Source: Phytophthora colocasiae
Taxonomy: Eukaryota > Oomycota > Peronosporomycetes > Peronosporales > Peronosporaceae
DNA length: 64,000 bases
Direction: 5' to 3'
Assembly: GCA_018806915.1 (NCBI GenBank)
Contig: JAGKQI010000048.1
Location: forward strand, 1-64,000
The position numbers and the translations under genes are program-made. Position 1 is the first letter of the stretch. The number at the start of each line of letters is the position of its first letter. Of the stretch, positions 1 through 11,669 are shown piece after piece. The notes under the pieces are model-generated. The model was given only the letters and a program-made list of their open reading frames with translations, was not told the origin of the DNA and searched no databases.

Positions 1-1640
1 TTGCATTTCAAACGCCGATGTCACCTGAACGTGGTCTTCATTAAAGGTCTCTGCTCCAAGGAGTGCACACCTTAATACAAACTCCCTCATCTAAGCGCTT
101 GCATTACGATCTTCAGAGACCTTATCTCACTTGTGCTTTAAACTCAGCATTTTGCTTACCGCTATCAGCACTTACGGCTCACGCAACCATTATCAAAACG
201 GGTTTAAGATCGGGGACGTCGGTGGAAGCTGACTTCCTCTTGGGAGCAGGTCACGGTGACTTAGTAGACATATGAGAGACGCTGCAAATCTATTACCTCA
301 TGCTGATTTTCATTTCTTGCACGCGCTGCGTCTTCGCCGGAGCTGGCGAAGAGCGACGGAAACAAGACAAAATACAAAAAACACTTTAAAAATGCGCTGT
401 CAACACCACAAAAGGACAATGAGCACCGGAACATATTAATAGTGCGAGCAGGTGCTCGTAATCCTGCTGCACACGTGACCCACGTGGATGATGGATGGAG
501 CACGAGCTGTGTGTTCACGCCACAGCTTTGGTATCATCAATTCAGTACAGAGGTATCCCAGCAGCAGACAAGAAACGGAGGGCTGCCACCACGAAGAGAA
601 GACTGCAATCATGAGAGCGTCACCGCGAGGAGAAGATCGCCACAGATGAAAGAAGGATGTCGCCGGCAGGTCTGGCGTCTCGAGGAAGCAGCCGCGAGGG
701 GCCGTTGCCGTAACGAGAGAGCAGCCGCGACGGGAAGACTGCTGCGAGGACCAAGTCACCAAATGACCGGATACCGTCGCCTTGGGGAGCGTTTTGCCAG
801 TAAGGGGCCGCCGTGAGGAGAGGCTGCTGAGGGGACGACTCCCGTAGAGAAGAGGCTGCTACAGAGGGAGGACCGGCTGCTGCAGCTGAGGGAAGAGCTG
901 CTGCTGTGAGGAGAAGTCCGCCAAGACCATGATTGTCTCTTCGAGGAGTAGCCTACCGGTGAAGGCAGTGCGCTGCTTGATAAGGACTCAGGTACTCGGT
1001 TGTGAATTAGTTGGAGAACAGAGATATATAGCTGACGCTGTGGCATCGTTTAATGGTAAGCAGACTCATAGTAGCACACAATATATGTGATCTAACTCGT
1101 GTGCAGCTATGTCAATCTACACTACTCCCCGATTTAGGGCGAACGTGTTTAGCGGCGGACGCCCAGCGCTTTGTGCTCCTTCCAGCGTCGTGCCTTGTTG
1201 GAACCGCGATGACACAAGATTTGCTCGAGTACTCGACGTCGTTCAGCCCACGCAGCTGGAAATGGCAAGAAAGAAGGTGTACACAAGTGGCGTTTTGGCG
1301 AACGTGCGCTGCACGGACATTCACGCCGTTGGATGTCAACTCTCCATCACTTCGTTCTGCGCCATGCCGACCCACTCCATACGTGCACTGCTGGCACCTA
1401 ATCTGCGCTGTCACAAAAGGAGCACCTCTCTCTTCCGTCCAGTGTTTTCGTCAAGTACGCGCCGGCATGGTCGTGATACAACTTGGACGAAGCGATCAGC
1501 TTCGTCATCGTCTACTCTGCATCAGGACAAAATGCCAGACTTGAGCGCGGTGGCGTCGTTCGATTCGAACAGACTACTTCGCCCGCCGTAGCCTCTCTCA
1601 TGCCGGCGCCACAGAGAAGCCGAAGCTGGTAGGAACATCA
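1..1640. other. No supported gene; purine-rich low-complexity tract
   Basis: Open frames here are short and overlap on both strands without a recognisable domain. About 590-910 is a GA-rich, imperfectly repetitive stretch of GAGGAGAAG-like and GGCTGCTG-like blocks, which produces long but meaningless frames. The stretch probably belongs to decayed transposon or intergenic DNA next to the MULE remnant. I see no convincing promoter, RNA gene or terminal repeat. Confidence 0.5.
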
Positions 1641-1649
1641 ACGAATGGC

Positions 1650-2720
1650 TTCAATGAAGACTTCTCCGAGCGGCAACACACGATCGCAGCCTGCAAGTTA
1701 GGAGTGCGCCCATCTTGAGACGAGCGTGCAGCGTGATATGTACGTTTGATAGTGCGGTTAAACTGCTCCACGGGGTTATTCGTCGTGGCATATCCCCGTG
1801 GAGTGTGGAACGCTTGCCAACGACAGGCAAACCGTCCAGAGAGCCACTCGTCTTTAAGAGTACATTGCGCTGAAAGTGAGAAGCTCGGGTCGCGTGGCCC
1901 AGATTCTGTCTAGTACACACAGGTCTTCAAGTCCCTCATACTCGGCACTGCTGTATGCAGGGAAGTGCCAAGTTCCGGTCACTCCTTAAAAGCTTCAGCG
2001 TGGCCAGTGTTTGGATGCGGCCTCGAACGTTTTCTCATAGACCTTACGCAGTGACGTGGTAATAGCACATCAGACTTCTGAAGCTACAGTTTGTGCCAAA
2101 TGCAGCCCCTGAGCAGCGCGCCACTGAGCATCATCTGCATCTGCCATGGCACGTATTGCACCGAGAATTCTTTTGCCAAAGTTGCACGATAGCACACGAT
2201 TCTTTCAGCGCACAAAACATTTTGAAAATAGTCGGAGCTCTCGGCGCTGAGAGGTGACAAACACAGCCAACAAGTGAAAAGGACCTCGCCATATCGGAGA
2301 TTCCCGACCACGAAGACGGAATAACAGCCAATCTGGTTGAGCTTGAACGTCGCATCAGCGTGCATAACGAACGAGCCGGAGTCACGGTCCAGCCGATCTT
2401 AGCAGTCTCTCAGTCGTGATGCCTACACTTTAATAAACGGATCTTGATCCGAGCCCAGATTTCCAACATGGGGAGATCCGTCAATGCCCTCGCACTCCTA
2501 AAGTGAACGTGAATGGATCCGAGCTGAGCTGCTCCTAGCGAAAACGCCATTTCGACCACCTGGTCTCGGACATCTAGAAAATCGTCACTTCACATAGCCA
2601 AGCTTAACCATCGGGTGTAGTGCTGAGTAAAGCCACGCTGCACAATGCGTTTCGTAGGGGTGGTGAGGCTGGACTCATCCAAATTAAATCGATTGAGAAA
2701 CGCATTCCGAATCAGATGCT
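1650..2720 (-). pseudogene. Decayed MULE-type (Mutator-like) transposase
   Basis: Reading the minus strand, several frames broken by stops and frameshifts carry MULE transposase-like signatures. Near 2,370-2,270 there is a DATFKLNQ.GY.VFVVG-like stretch, the usual form around the first catalytic aspartate of oomycete MULE proteins. Near 1,800-1,740 there is an ATTNNPVEQFN-like stretch followed by a KMG-LL block, typical of the C-terminal part of the same domain. More weakly similar sequence extends upstream to about 2.7 kb. No single frame covers the domain, so it cannot encode active transposase. I did not find its terminal inverted repeats. The family call rests on remembered motif shape, not a search. 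Confidence 0.55.
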
Positions 2721-2799
2721 GGCTTCAAGCCCTCCGGCTGCCAGAGTGAGCGCGCCACGTCCTCTTGCATCTGCTCCGTCCAAGCAGAGGCTTCCTTAG

Positions 2800-3559
2800 G
2801 CGACTCCAGCGGGTGAAATGTGACTCTTTTATCTCAGAAAAAATACTAATCCAAATTCATCACTTGACATCGTCAGCGTCTTGCAGCGCCACCTACAATG
2901 GGCAAGAGGCTCGACGTCTTTGCAAGGGATTTGGAGTTGCACACCAGCATGCGGCGACGCATGTTGTGCGGGAGGAGAGCGCGCAAAACCTTACATGGGA
3001 CAGAGCTCGCTCTTAGCGATCTTGAACGTCTTGAACGTCTCAAGCGGCATTGAGGCGTCTTCCTGGCAGTGATGCCGTTGGAAATCGTGGTCCAAGCTTA
3101 AAAGAGCGAGGCATGGGTGGTAGTTCTGGAAAGTGGTGTAGAGTAGTAGGTCGTGCTAGGAGATTTCTGGAGTGAGAGAGAGAGAGAGATCTTGCCGATG
3201 AGCAACGTTGGTGTTGTGTTATAGTGGAAGCAGCTTTGATTGCTTTTGTGGTGTGCCTGTCTACGTTTGCAGTGCTGACCAAACGATTGGTGGTGAAGCA
3301 TGGCTTGCTTCGTCGTCATCGCATCAAAGTTTATGGTGCCAAAGTTGTTGTTTTATAAGGTGCTTTGACAAAACTTTTGGATATTTATTTTGATTTTGGA
3401 GGTGTTTTGTATGTTTGTCCGGAAACAAGGAGCCATTAAAGTCATTGACGAATTCTCGACCAGGATGTTTTGGTGTGAAAGAAATGTCCGAGGTTTTGCT
3501 TTTTGCGTAACATAATCGAAAAAAAAACAGCACAGTGTTTTCTCTTCAGTACTGATGTT
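2800..3559. other. Intergenic, no supported gene
   Basis: Only short overlapping frames are present. There is an (AG)n tract near 3,174-3,190. Nothing recognisable as a gene or element end was seen. Confidence 0.4.
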
Positions 3560-4840
3560 CGACCCGCATGCATGCATCTCAAGGTGGCCTCCTTCAGTTG
3601 ATCTTGGTATCCACAGTAACAGTGAACCCACCACCAGAACCACAGGTAATCCGAATACTCCCCCGGACGCCAGCGATCGAGTGTACAAGCTTTTTGTCCT
3701 GCAACTCTGGGATTGTAGAGTCCCCAAATGACAGTGGCGCCGGCTGCAACGTCCACATTGGCGGTATTCATCTCCCACCCGAGTGAATGACCACAGTGAC
3801 GTCTTCTTTATCAATGCTTTCCAAACACCAGATGAACGACGCCATCTCCTTTTCTCGCCCAAGTACCGTAGCTGCCAACAAATGCTTCATCCACTGTTGT
3901 GAGACTCGAAGCGCGTCGTGCAAGAGTCCCCATCATCAATACTCTGCCCAGAATAAGCTGTTGGAGCCACAAATGGGCTGAAACAGCGCGAAGGCCATGT
4001 ACGCGATACCCGTTGGGTCGACTGTGGTGACAACACGACGAGCCCCATATTGGCCACCTAAGCATATATTCGTCTTGAGCCACGTTCTTCCCATGTCCGT
4101 CGTGCCCGTGTCAATCAGCGTTGGTCAACGATCACTCCAAACGTTTTCTGTAGCATATCTCGGGTCTCATACGCCGCGGTCAAAGTCTTAGATCCAAGAA
4201 GTTCTCCCATGGCACGGTGGTTCGTGACGGCAGGGAGTATCATTCGTCACTGATTGAAGACTTGTAAACTTGAACTCGCACATCAGCAGCCGACGCACCC
4301 GAACTGCGGATATCGTTGACCGACCGTACGACATGATCAGTCAGACGCTTCAGCTCCATAGCCACAACTAGAATTCTGGTAATCAAGTCTTGGAGTTCAT
4401 CCGTTGTTGACGAGTCAACTGTCCCATTGAGCGCTCCAGTGCCCCTGTGAGTAGGTTGAGTACGTTTTGCTCCAGTTGCAATGATCTCATCACCATTGTT
4501 GGTAATTGCCTGCTTTACAATCCCTTCGACAATCACTAGCAACTGTAGCCGCGAATTTTTTGCGTTCCTGTGGCACCAGGTAAACCCAAGCAGACACAAA
4601 CGGCTGCAAGCAGGAAGGTCGTGCAGCACAACATCAGGCCTGGTAGGCTACAGATCAGAGCTCTGGCGCTTTCCCTTGCGGCGCTGGGATGGCGTCTTGT
4701 CGATAACGGAGGTAGTAGATCAACCTCTCGCACTACGGAGACAATATTAGCTGCACAAGTGACAGCCCACTTGGCAACGTCTTGTGTAAGCTTTGCGAGA
4801 ATGTCTCCAAAACACCTCCAGACCTTAAAGTTTAACGCCA
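3560..4840 (-). pseudogene. Unassigned decayed coding region, possibly a secreted protein
   Basis: The minus strand shows a trail of coding-like segments in alternating frames from about 4,840 down to 3,560. They start with a hydrophobic Cys/Leu/Ala-rich stretch near 4,640-4,580 that looks like a signal peptide, then a region rich in polar residues (4,560-4,250), and end in a Gly/Ser-rich, beta-like tail near 3,630-3,595. Frame switches fall every 100-250 bases, like those in the neighbouring lectin pieces. I do not recognise the family. It lies downstream of and on the same strand as the lectin gene and could be a further module of that locus or a separate gene. Intergenic noise is also possible. 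Confidence 0.3.
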
Positions 4841-5081
4841 CAGCAACGACAGAGCCGATCTTGGTAAGTTATTTGTCAGTGCACAGTCATCATTTTGAGG
4901 AATACACTCCAAAGAGCACTCAACAGAGTGACGAAAGGGGCACATGGCCAAACAATCATCTCCATCACGTTGCTATATCCCAGCGGGACACACGTTCTTG
5001 CTGCCAAAGGCAACTTTCGATTTCCGATAACACGCTGTGTCACTGGACTGTCGATTAGTAGGCCCCACCCAGTTACACGAA

Positions 5082-5864
5082 TTAGTAGTCGCATACATCC
5101 CCAGAGCTTTCCATTTTCATCCTGTCAGGGATAAATCTGTAGCGGATCTTCTCGTCCAAATGGCACCAAAGTTGATCAATGGTACTTCCAGCACGACCAG
5201 AAGAAACCGGAGAGTTGGAACCCCTTGGGTGCAGTTGCTACAGCGAAAGTGTCGTAGTCGTAATTCCTCTCAGAAACGGAATTCCCCGCACTGGTGACAG
5301 AACTTGAGGCTAGAACACTCGTGTGTGTGGTCCGTTTGGTACGTCTGCTCTTCCCCCAATGGGCCTCCAATGATGTAATGTACTCTCCTTCTCCGAGTAC
5401 CAGTGTGTTTCCATGTGTGCACAGGAATAACCATGGGGAGAACGTTTGATCTCCACTCTGCAGTAGTATTCCATCTACGTGAGCTCCAGCGCAGATAGTT
5501 CGATGGTGCTTATCTGGTCGCGATGAGCTTGATAGACGCAATCCATCCGAGAACGCTGTACCGTGAGGTCCTCCATAGATTGGACTTAGCTGAATATCCC
5601 CACTTCTTGCTGTACCCTCATCTGTACTCGGTAGATTCTGCGGCGACTTACGAGTCCATACAGCACCCAACAGGACTATTTCACGATCCCACCACGGCCT
5701 AAAAAAGCCCCCAGTTTGTAGCCCTGGAGCTGTAGCGGATCACTGCCAGATGAATCGGTTTGTGTACCGGCAGATACAGGATCGGCCAGCATTGGTGAAG
5801 TAAACTTGAGATAAAAAACGCTTGAGTATGGTCATTCGTATGACTGTTTTTGGCTGAGTAGGAA
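5082..5864 (-). pseudogene. Jacalin-like lectin gene, 3' portion (severed by gypsy insertion)
   Basis: This minus-strand stretch continues the lectin reading frame lost at 11,670. From 5,864 it carries the second half of lectin domain 2 (a HTNDHTQ-FF strand, then an N-A-G turn and a TAP-G-x-L-x-GFFGR-like strand near 5,700). A third domain follows with an IYGGPHGTAFSD motif near 5,600 and a GEGEYITSLEAHWG motif near 5,380. A tail stops near 5,082. GGPHG...F.D and GEYITSMEVH are the shared signatures of all three domains in this locus. Several one-base frameshifts interrupt it (for example near 5,195). The intact protein would probably be secreted and carbohydrate-binding; this copy is separated from its signal peptide by 5.8 kb of retrotransposon. 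Confidence 0.6.
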
Positions 5865-6155
5865 TGTTGTCGCCGTGGCAACACTGGTGAAGGTTAGCAG
5901 ATGGGATTCAAGCCCAGCAACAACATGCCACTGCAGAAGAATCGAGGAAACAGAAGTACAGAACGGTTGGGGAGCCGCAGACAGGTTGCTGCAAACACAG
6001 ACGGATTTGTAGCAAAGCACGGGAAGTGCACCTTCAACCGTCCATAAAACCTCCAGGACATTACCATATCAAAGAAGAGCAGCTAGTGCAGGAGCAGTAA
6101 AGGGAACTGCTCAATACATTATCACTTCTACATTTTCCATTTGGGAGCCATAACA
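5865..6155 (+). repeat. Gypsy 5' LTR
   Basis: This 291 bp LTR begins TGTTGTCGCCGTGGCAACA, itself a near-perfect inverted repeat, and ends GGGAGCCATAACA. It aligns along its whole length with 11,404-11,669 but is about 25 bases longer, almost entirely through scattered one- or two-base insertions. Confidence 0.85.
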
Positions 6156-6185
6156 AAGAATTTCTTTAGCTGGATAGCTACCAGC

Positions 6186-7340
6186 ATGGAAGATCCTGAC
6201 GACGCGATGGCAGCGGTCCCAGCCGGGGAATGCCTGTCGCTGTCTACCCTCCACTACCACCGGGATCGGAACGTGAATTGCGAATGATGCAAGAAACAAC
6301 AACTCAGGACGGCAGTCATCCGGAATGGAGTCGGAGACCAAAATCGTCAAGTGAAGCCCTGGCCCAACACTCTGCTGCAGCGCATCAACGGAATGCGGAA
6401 CAAATTGGCCAGCGGGTCCGGCTTCCAGCAAGACCGACTTGCTGCTCAAACTTCAGAATATCTTCCAAGCACAACATGACCGTCAGGGCCGCACTGATGG
6501 AGCAGCAAAGAGCGAGATGCGGCGTCAAATGGACGAGCACCAGCAAGATGATTCCTGGAAGAAGCAATATGGGCAAGATTCCTGAAGGAGGCTGAACAAG
6601 CTGTTGAGCCTTCAAGCGACAGAGATAGCTGGAAAGCTTAGCAGAAGCTGTTCAGCCACGCACTTACAAAACCCGCTGGGGCGTGCTTTTGCTCAAGGAG
6701 CAAGAGCAGGCAAGCTGATGGAAGAATGTCCAGAAGCTGCTGCCCAGTCACCGGTGGCTGGCAAGGAACAAATCTCCCGGTGCCTCCCGATTTATCGGGG
6801 AGCTCCTAAAAAAGGAAAAAGAGACGATTCGGATGGACAGCTATGCGATCTACACCAAGACGCATGAAAGGCGCTAAATCAAGGAACTCAGGCTAAGTTT
6901 TCGTGATGCCAATTAGCGCGTGTATCGAGCAAGGCACATTGGTTAGGATCTGTGATTTTGAGCTTTTCAAGGCGGAGACGGACATCACAGAGGACGAGTG
7001 GAAAAATTACTTTCTGTCGGCTCGTAACCCAGATAACACTGCCTATAAGACGCTGGAAAAGAAGTAAAGGCACTTTGCATGGACACCGAGTTACAGGATG
7101 CTGAATCACGGTTGTCTCGGCTTTATGGCGGAGTTTTACGAGATACTGGATTGCCTTAACATGGAGGATGTCGTGCATACTGAGCCTAAGAAGGTGGTTG
7201 GATATCTCGTCGACGCTTTGAGACCGCTATCATTTAAAGCAGCGGTGAAAGACCAACTGAGCAGACAGTGTCACAAAACAACCAAATCAAACCTGGCATT
7301 GTTTTTGAAGTGGCTTCGTGGCGAATTGACGACTTCATGA
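6186..7340 (+). pseudogene. Gypsy gag region (frameshifted)
   Basis: From an ATG at 6,186 the plus strand carries gag-like sequence in several frames with stops near 6,470, 6,540, 6,650 and 7,065. The best-preserved part, 7,098-7,340, is a helical capsid-like stretch (LDCLNMEDVVH, PLSFKAAVKDQL, LALFLKWLRGEL). No open gag remains. It would have supplied the capsid for packaging element RNA. Confidence 0.5.
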
Positions 7341-7370
7341 GATTCGAAGCTCACATTTCAGCACACCCGC

Positions 7371-8393
7371 ATGGCAAGGGTGCTGGTAAACCTGCGGCAG
7401 CATCTAAGAAAGGGTTTGGTGGTGCACCTAGTACGACCTAAGCCGCGACCAATATCCGATGATCATTCAGACAAGACCACTAAAAAGCCAAAGTTAAAAC
7501 CAACGGGTGATCGACCGCCAAAAAAGTGTTTCAAGTGCGGTGATCCAACACACGGTGTATTTCAGTGCCCCAATGTTGCAAGTCCCACAGAAGCCAAGGA
7601 GATTTATGAGTCCACTACGGGGAAAAAAGTGATGAAACCTGTGTTAGCAGTGGCGCCAGTCGACTCGACGAGAGTGGAGTCGTCATCATCTATTCCCTGC
7701 ACGGTTATGGATATGGTGGAGACCGAGATTACTCCGGACAGTGCAGCTGAAGTATCGCTGGTGACAACAAAATTGTTGAAGCAATTATCTGCAAAAGGAG
7801 TGTGGGTTAACCAGCAGGAAACTAGTGAAGGGTCGGCTATTGAGGGAGTTGGAAACAGTCCTGTACCAGTGAAGAGCAAAGTTAAGCTCGATCTGCGTTT
7901 CTCGACTCCTGGAGGGCCACTAGTACTCCGAAATGTGATCTGTTGGGTGACGGAAGGCCATCTACCGATCGGTGTGGGAGACCTACTACTGTCAAGGTGG
8001 ATCATGGATCGGTTGGGGTATAGTCCTAAGAAATTACTGGCAGCGGCGCAACAAGTAAGTGTTGAGTGGGATATGGGTGACGTGGATGACAGCCCAAACC
8101 AAGGCGTTGCAAGTGTTTTAGCTTTTTCTGATGAACGACCACTCCAAACCGACGAAGAAGTTGCTTTGCGGGAAGACGAAGAGCGAGCGTGCTTTCCTGT
8201 TTTTGATGTGGACCAAGACAAGGAACGGGAGGAAATTAAAGCGATTCTTCTCGAAAAAGTTGACGAAGCACGAAAACTTGGTGCTACTCCTGAGTTTGTG
8301 AAGGAGCTGAGAAGCATTTTAATGCAGTTCATTGATGTTTTCGGATTGTTATTGGTCGTGATCCACCGGTGGATATGCCTCCAATGGAAGTAA
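7371..8393 (+). pseudogene. Gypsy gag C-terminus and protease segment
   Basis: The frame is open for 340 codons. Residues about 53-66 form a CCHC zinc knuckle (CFKCGDPTHGVFQC). Residues about 120-135 include DSAAEVSLV, which sits where retropepsins carry DS/TGA; Ala-Ala in place of Gly-Ala is a deviation. The remainder is the linker towards reverse transcriptase, entered in a different frame at 8,369 through a 25 bp overlap. It may be a truncated piece of one gag-pol frame rather than a separate protein. Confidence 0.6.
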
Positions 8394-9786
8394 CCCTGAA
8401 ACCCGGAACAACACCAGTGAAGTGCAAAGCGCGCAGATATTCTCCGGTGCACCGTGCATTTTTGAAGAAGCATGTCGACGCTCTTATCGCAGCTGGTCTG
8501 TGCTACAGAAATCCGAAGAGTCGATGGAGTTCACCCCCTCATGTCGTAAACAAGCAAGAGGCAGGAGATCATCGCATGACGGTAGATGTTAGAGGGGCTA
8601 ATGCTTGCGTCGAGCAAATTGTTTGGCCAATGCCAATTCTGGAAGTTGCTTTTGAGCAATTACGTGGATCGTCGCGATATTTCTCCTTGGATTTCTTTAA
8701 AGGTTTTTGGCAGTTTGCGATGGCGATTGCGTGTCAGGAAATCTACTCGATCTTAACGGAGGAAGGTGTCATTACACCAACTCGTGTGCTCATGGGAGGC
8801 ACGAATAGCGTCGCATACGTACAGTCCACGGTCCAGAAAATGCTTGATGAGCTCTTTAACAACGGACTAATGATTTGGATTGACGACTTACTTGGGTATG
8901 AGGACAGTGATGAAGGATTGCTCATTTTACTGAAAAAGGTTCTCAGTATCTGTTTGGACAAAGGACTGAAACTTAACCCAAAGAAATGCAGCTTTTACTT
9001 GCGAGAAGCTCTTTGGTGCGGACGCGTTGTATCCGGCAAAGGTGTGAAGCACGATCCAGCGAGAATTGATGCACTGGTGAATCTCCCTGCACCAACAACG
9101 GGTCAGGAATTACAGCAATTTGTATGTGCGCTAAACTGGATGCGTGCTTCTCTACCAGCATTTAACAAGCTGATTGAGCCGCTAGTGAAAGTCATGGAGA
9201 GAGTCTATGAGCTAGCTGGAAGTCGTAAGAAAACTCGTGTGAGAGCAGTAAAACTATCCGATGTGGGGTGGGGTGACGATGAAATCGCCGGTTTGAATCG
9301 ATGCAAGCAAGCACTTCAAAGTGCGTTACTGTTGGCTCACCCAGACCCGAATAAACGTGTTTCGGTGTACACAGATGCTAGTGATGAGCACTGGGAGTGC
9401 AGTGATCACACAAATTCCTCAGGATCAAGCACATCGGCCACTAAGTGAACAAGAACACGAGCCCCTGATGATGTTGAGTGGATCTTTTTCGGGTGCAGCT
9501 CAGCGCTGGGCCATCGTGGAAAAAGAGGCCTATGCAATTGTGGAGACCTACAGGCGAGCTGATTACCTGCTTCATCGACAAGAATGTTTTTGATCTCTTT
9601 ACAGACCATCGCAACTTACGCTACATTTTCGACCCACAGAGTGTAGTAAGTACAGTGCCCAAGTATACAGCCGACAAACTGCATCGGTGGGCTATCATTC
9701 TGATGGCGTACAACTACAACATTCATGATATAACAGGGAAGAGAATGTATGGGCGGATCTTTTGTCAAGGTGGGGATCAACTCTGA
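8369..9786 (+). pseudogene. Gypsy reverse transcriptase and RNase H (two frames)
   Basis: The first frame, 8,369-9,448, holds the RT fingers and palm: SRWSSPPHVV, RMTVDVRGAN, SLDFFKGFWQF and the catalytic box as WIDDLLGY (YVDD in most relatives). RNase H starts with VYTDASDEHW at about 9,366 and then shifts frame. The rest continues in other frames (EKEAYAIVETYRRADYLL near 9,520; DHRNLRYIFDP near 9,605-9,640) to 9,786. Order and motifs fit Ty3/gypsy. The frame breaks near 9,400-9,480 and 9,590 make this copy non-functional unless they are sequencing errors. Confidence 0.7.
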
Positions 9787-11325
9787 AGACTATCTGTGTG
9801 ATTCGACTGGTTTCACTACCTCTATCGCCACAACTAGATGAACAATTTGAATGGCCTACGGTGGCGGAGATTGTGGCAGTGCAGAATTCGGCAGATCCGC
9901 CTGCAGGATTCGACCGATCGGAGTCGGATTCGCTGTGGAGGAGCCCGGAAGGTAAAATCTGGATTCCCGATGCTGCTGTTGACTTGCAAATCCGTACATG
10001 CGTCGTGGGGCATTTCGGCGTGGCGGGACATCGCGGCAGTGAGGTTACCATGAAACAGATCAGTGAAAATTTTGTGTGGAAAGATATGAAGAAGACATCG
10101 AGCATTTCGTACAGCGGTGCCTTCATTGTGCCAGCACGGTGGGAGGCCCACCACAGCAGCGTTTGCTAGGTGAGGCAATGCACGCCGAACGCCCAAACGA
10201 ACTTATTCACTGGGACTTTTTGTACATGGAAAGCGACACGGGTGACACTTTACGTTTTAGTCGTCAAGGATGACGCATCGAAATTCGTGTGGCTTGTTCC
10301 GTGCAAGGTGGCAGACGCTGACACTACTCATGGACTGGTTTGCATCGTTTGGAGTTTGCCGAACCTGGGTTTCAGATCAAGGTTCGCATTTTAAAAACAA
10401 GACGATTGAAGCTTTACAGCATGCTCTAGGGGCTCACTACCATTTCACTACCGCCAGGTGCCCATGGGCAAATGGTACGGTGGAGGTGGTAATGCGCGAA
10501 ATATTGCGCTGTTGTCGAGCACTCCTTTCGGAATGGAGATTACAGACAAAAGAATGGCCGCGGATCATAAAAATCGTGCAAATGGTATTGAACAACACTC
10601 CTTCACCAGCTCTAGGCGGCGTGGCACCGATAACAGCAATGACAGGCCTCAAAGCAATGGGCCCGGCTGATCATCTGGCTGTTCCAGGACTCGTTAAAAC
10701 CACAACCTTGAGCGAACTCCAGTCAGCACAACGAGTGCACGTCCAGCGACTACAGAAAGCATTAGCAGAGATGCACAAGAATACTGGCAAGGCCAACGCA
10801 GCCACCAGAGCTGCTGGCCGCAGAGCACACAACAAGAAGAAAAGTGTAGCCATGACTCAATTTGAGGTTGGAGATTTCGTCCTCTACGCGGATGTTTGGC
10901 AGCACACACGCAGTAAACTTCGTGTGAAGTGGTGTGGACCTGCTCAGGTAGTGACAACCGTGTCAAATTGGATTTTTGAAATCCAAAACCTTATTACGGG
11001 GCAACGGAAAGAAGTACACGCAAGTCGACTAAAATTCTATGCAGACTTCACTTTGAACGTGACAGAAGACCTTTTGCTGCATATTGCCCACAACAGCGAA
11101 GGACACGTGGTAGATTCGTTGCACGAGGTACGATACAACAACAAGGAAAAACGCCACGAAATCAAGGTGCATTGGCGCGGCCTCGACAGCATTGAGGATT
11201 CGTGGGAGCCCGCAGATGTACTATTGGAAGATGTTCCAACTGCAGTGAAAGCTTTCGTTCGGGATCACAGCAGTCAGAATGCCGTCAAGGCGATGTGCCA
11301 GGCATTGAATATCCCGATGGTCTAG
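9762..11325 (+). pseudogene. Gypsy integrase with chromodomain
   Basis: Three overlapping frames carry the integrase. The HHCC zinc-binding part (GHFGVAGHRGSEVT ... CLHCAS) lies near 10,010-10,130. The catalytic core follows with HWDF near 10,208, WVSDQGSHFKN near 10,368 and an ANGTVEVVMRE helix near 10,470. The long final frame, 10,270-11,325, ends in a chromodomain (EIKVHWRGLDSIEDSWEP, about 11,160-11,215). Chromodomains in this position are known to bias integration towards particular histone marks. Frame changes near 10,110 and 10,265 interrupt the protein. Confidence 0.7.
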
Positions 11326-11403
11326 CAGACCGGCATCCGGGAACCAGCGGCGCACCGGGACGCTGCATGCATATCAAACGCGAGAAAGGTCTTTGGAGGG
11401 AAG

Positions 11404-11669
11404 TGTTGTCGCCGTGGCAACACTGTGAGGTTGTAGATGGATCAAGCCCAGCAACAACATCACTGCAGAAAGAATCGAGAAACAAGTACAGACGGTTAGA
11501 CCGCAGACGGTTGCTGCAAACACAGACAGTTTGTAGCAAAGCACGGAAGTGCACTAACCGTCCATAAAGCCTCCAGGACATGCATATCAAAGAAGAGCAG
11601 CTAGTGCAGGAGGTAAGGAACTGCTCAATACATTATCACTTCTACATTTTCCATTTGGGAGCCATAACA
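11404..11669 (+). repeat. Gypsy 3' LTR
   Basis: This 266 bp LTR matches the one at 5,865-6,155 and starts and ends with the same TGTTGTCGCC and CATAACA. It lacks the many small insertions of the 5' copy. It abuts GTGAA on the right, the end of the interrupted lectin half. Confidence 0.85.

Larger units (their letters stand above)
5865..11669 (+). mobile_element. Ty3/gypsy LTR retrotransposon with C-terminal chromodomain
   Basis: The 5,805 bp element is bounded by two copies of one LTR that begin TGTTGTCGCC and end CATAACA. The internal order is gag, zinc knuckle, protease-like region, reverse transcriptase, RNase H, integrase, chromodomain, i.e. the Ty3/gypsy order (integrase after RT) of chromodomain lineages. 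A purine-rich TTTGGAGGGAAG tract precedes the 3' LTR as polypurine tract. The element lies inside a lectin gene on the opposite strand. The right flank starts GTGAA; the left flank ends GGAA, consistent with a 5 bp target duplication that lost one base. Many frameshifts break the coding region, so this copy looks inactive as sequenced. Confidence 0.85.

Noticed and set aside
442..1046. Long frames in the GA-rich tract as genes
   Set aside because: Frames on both strands come from low-complexity repetition and match no domain.
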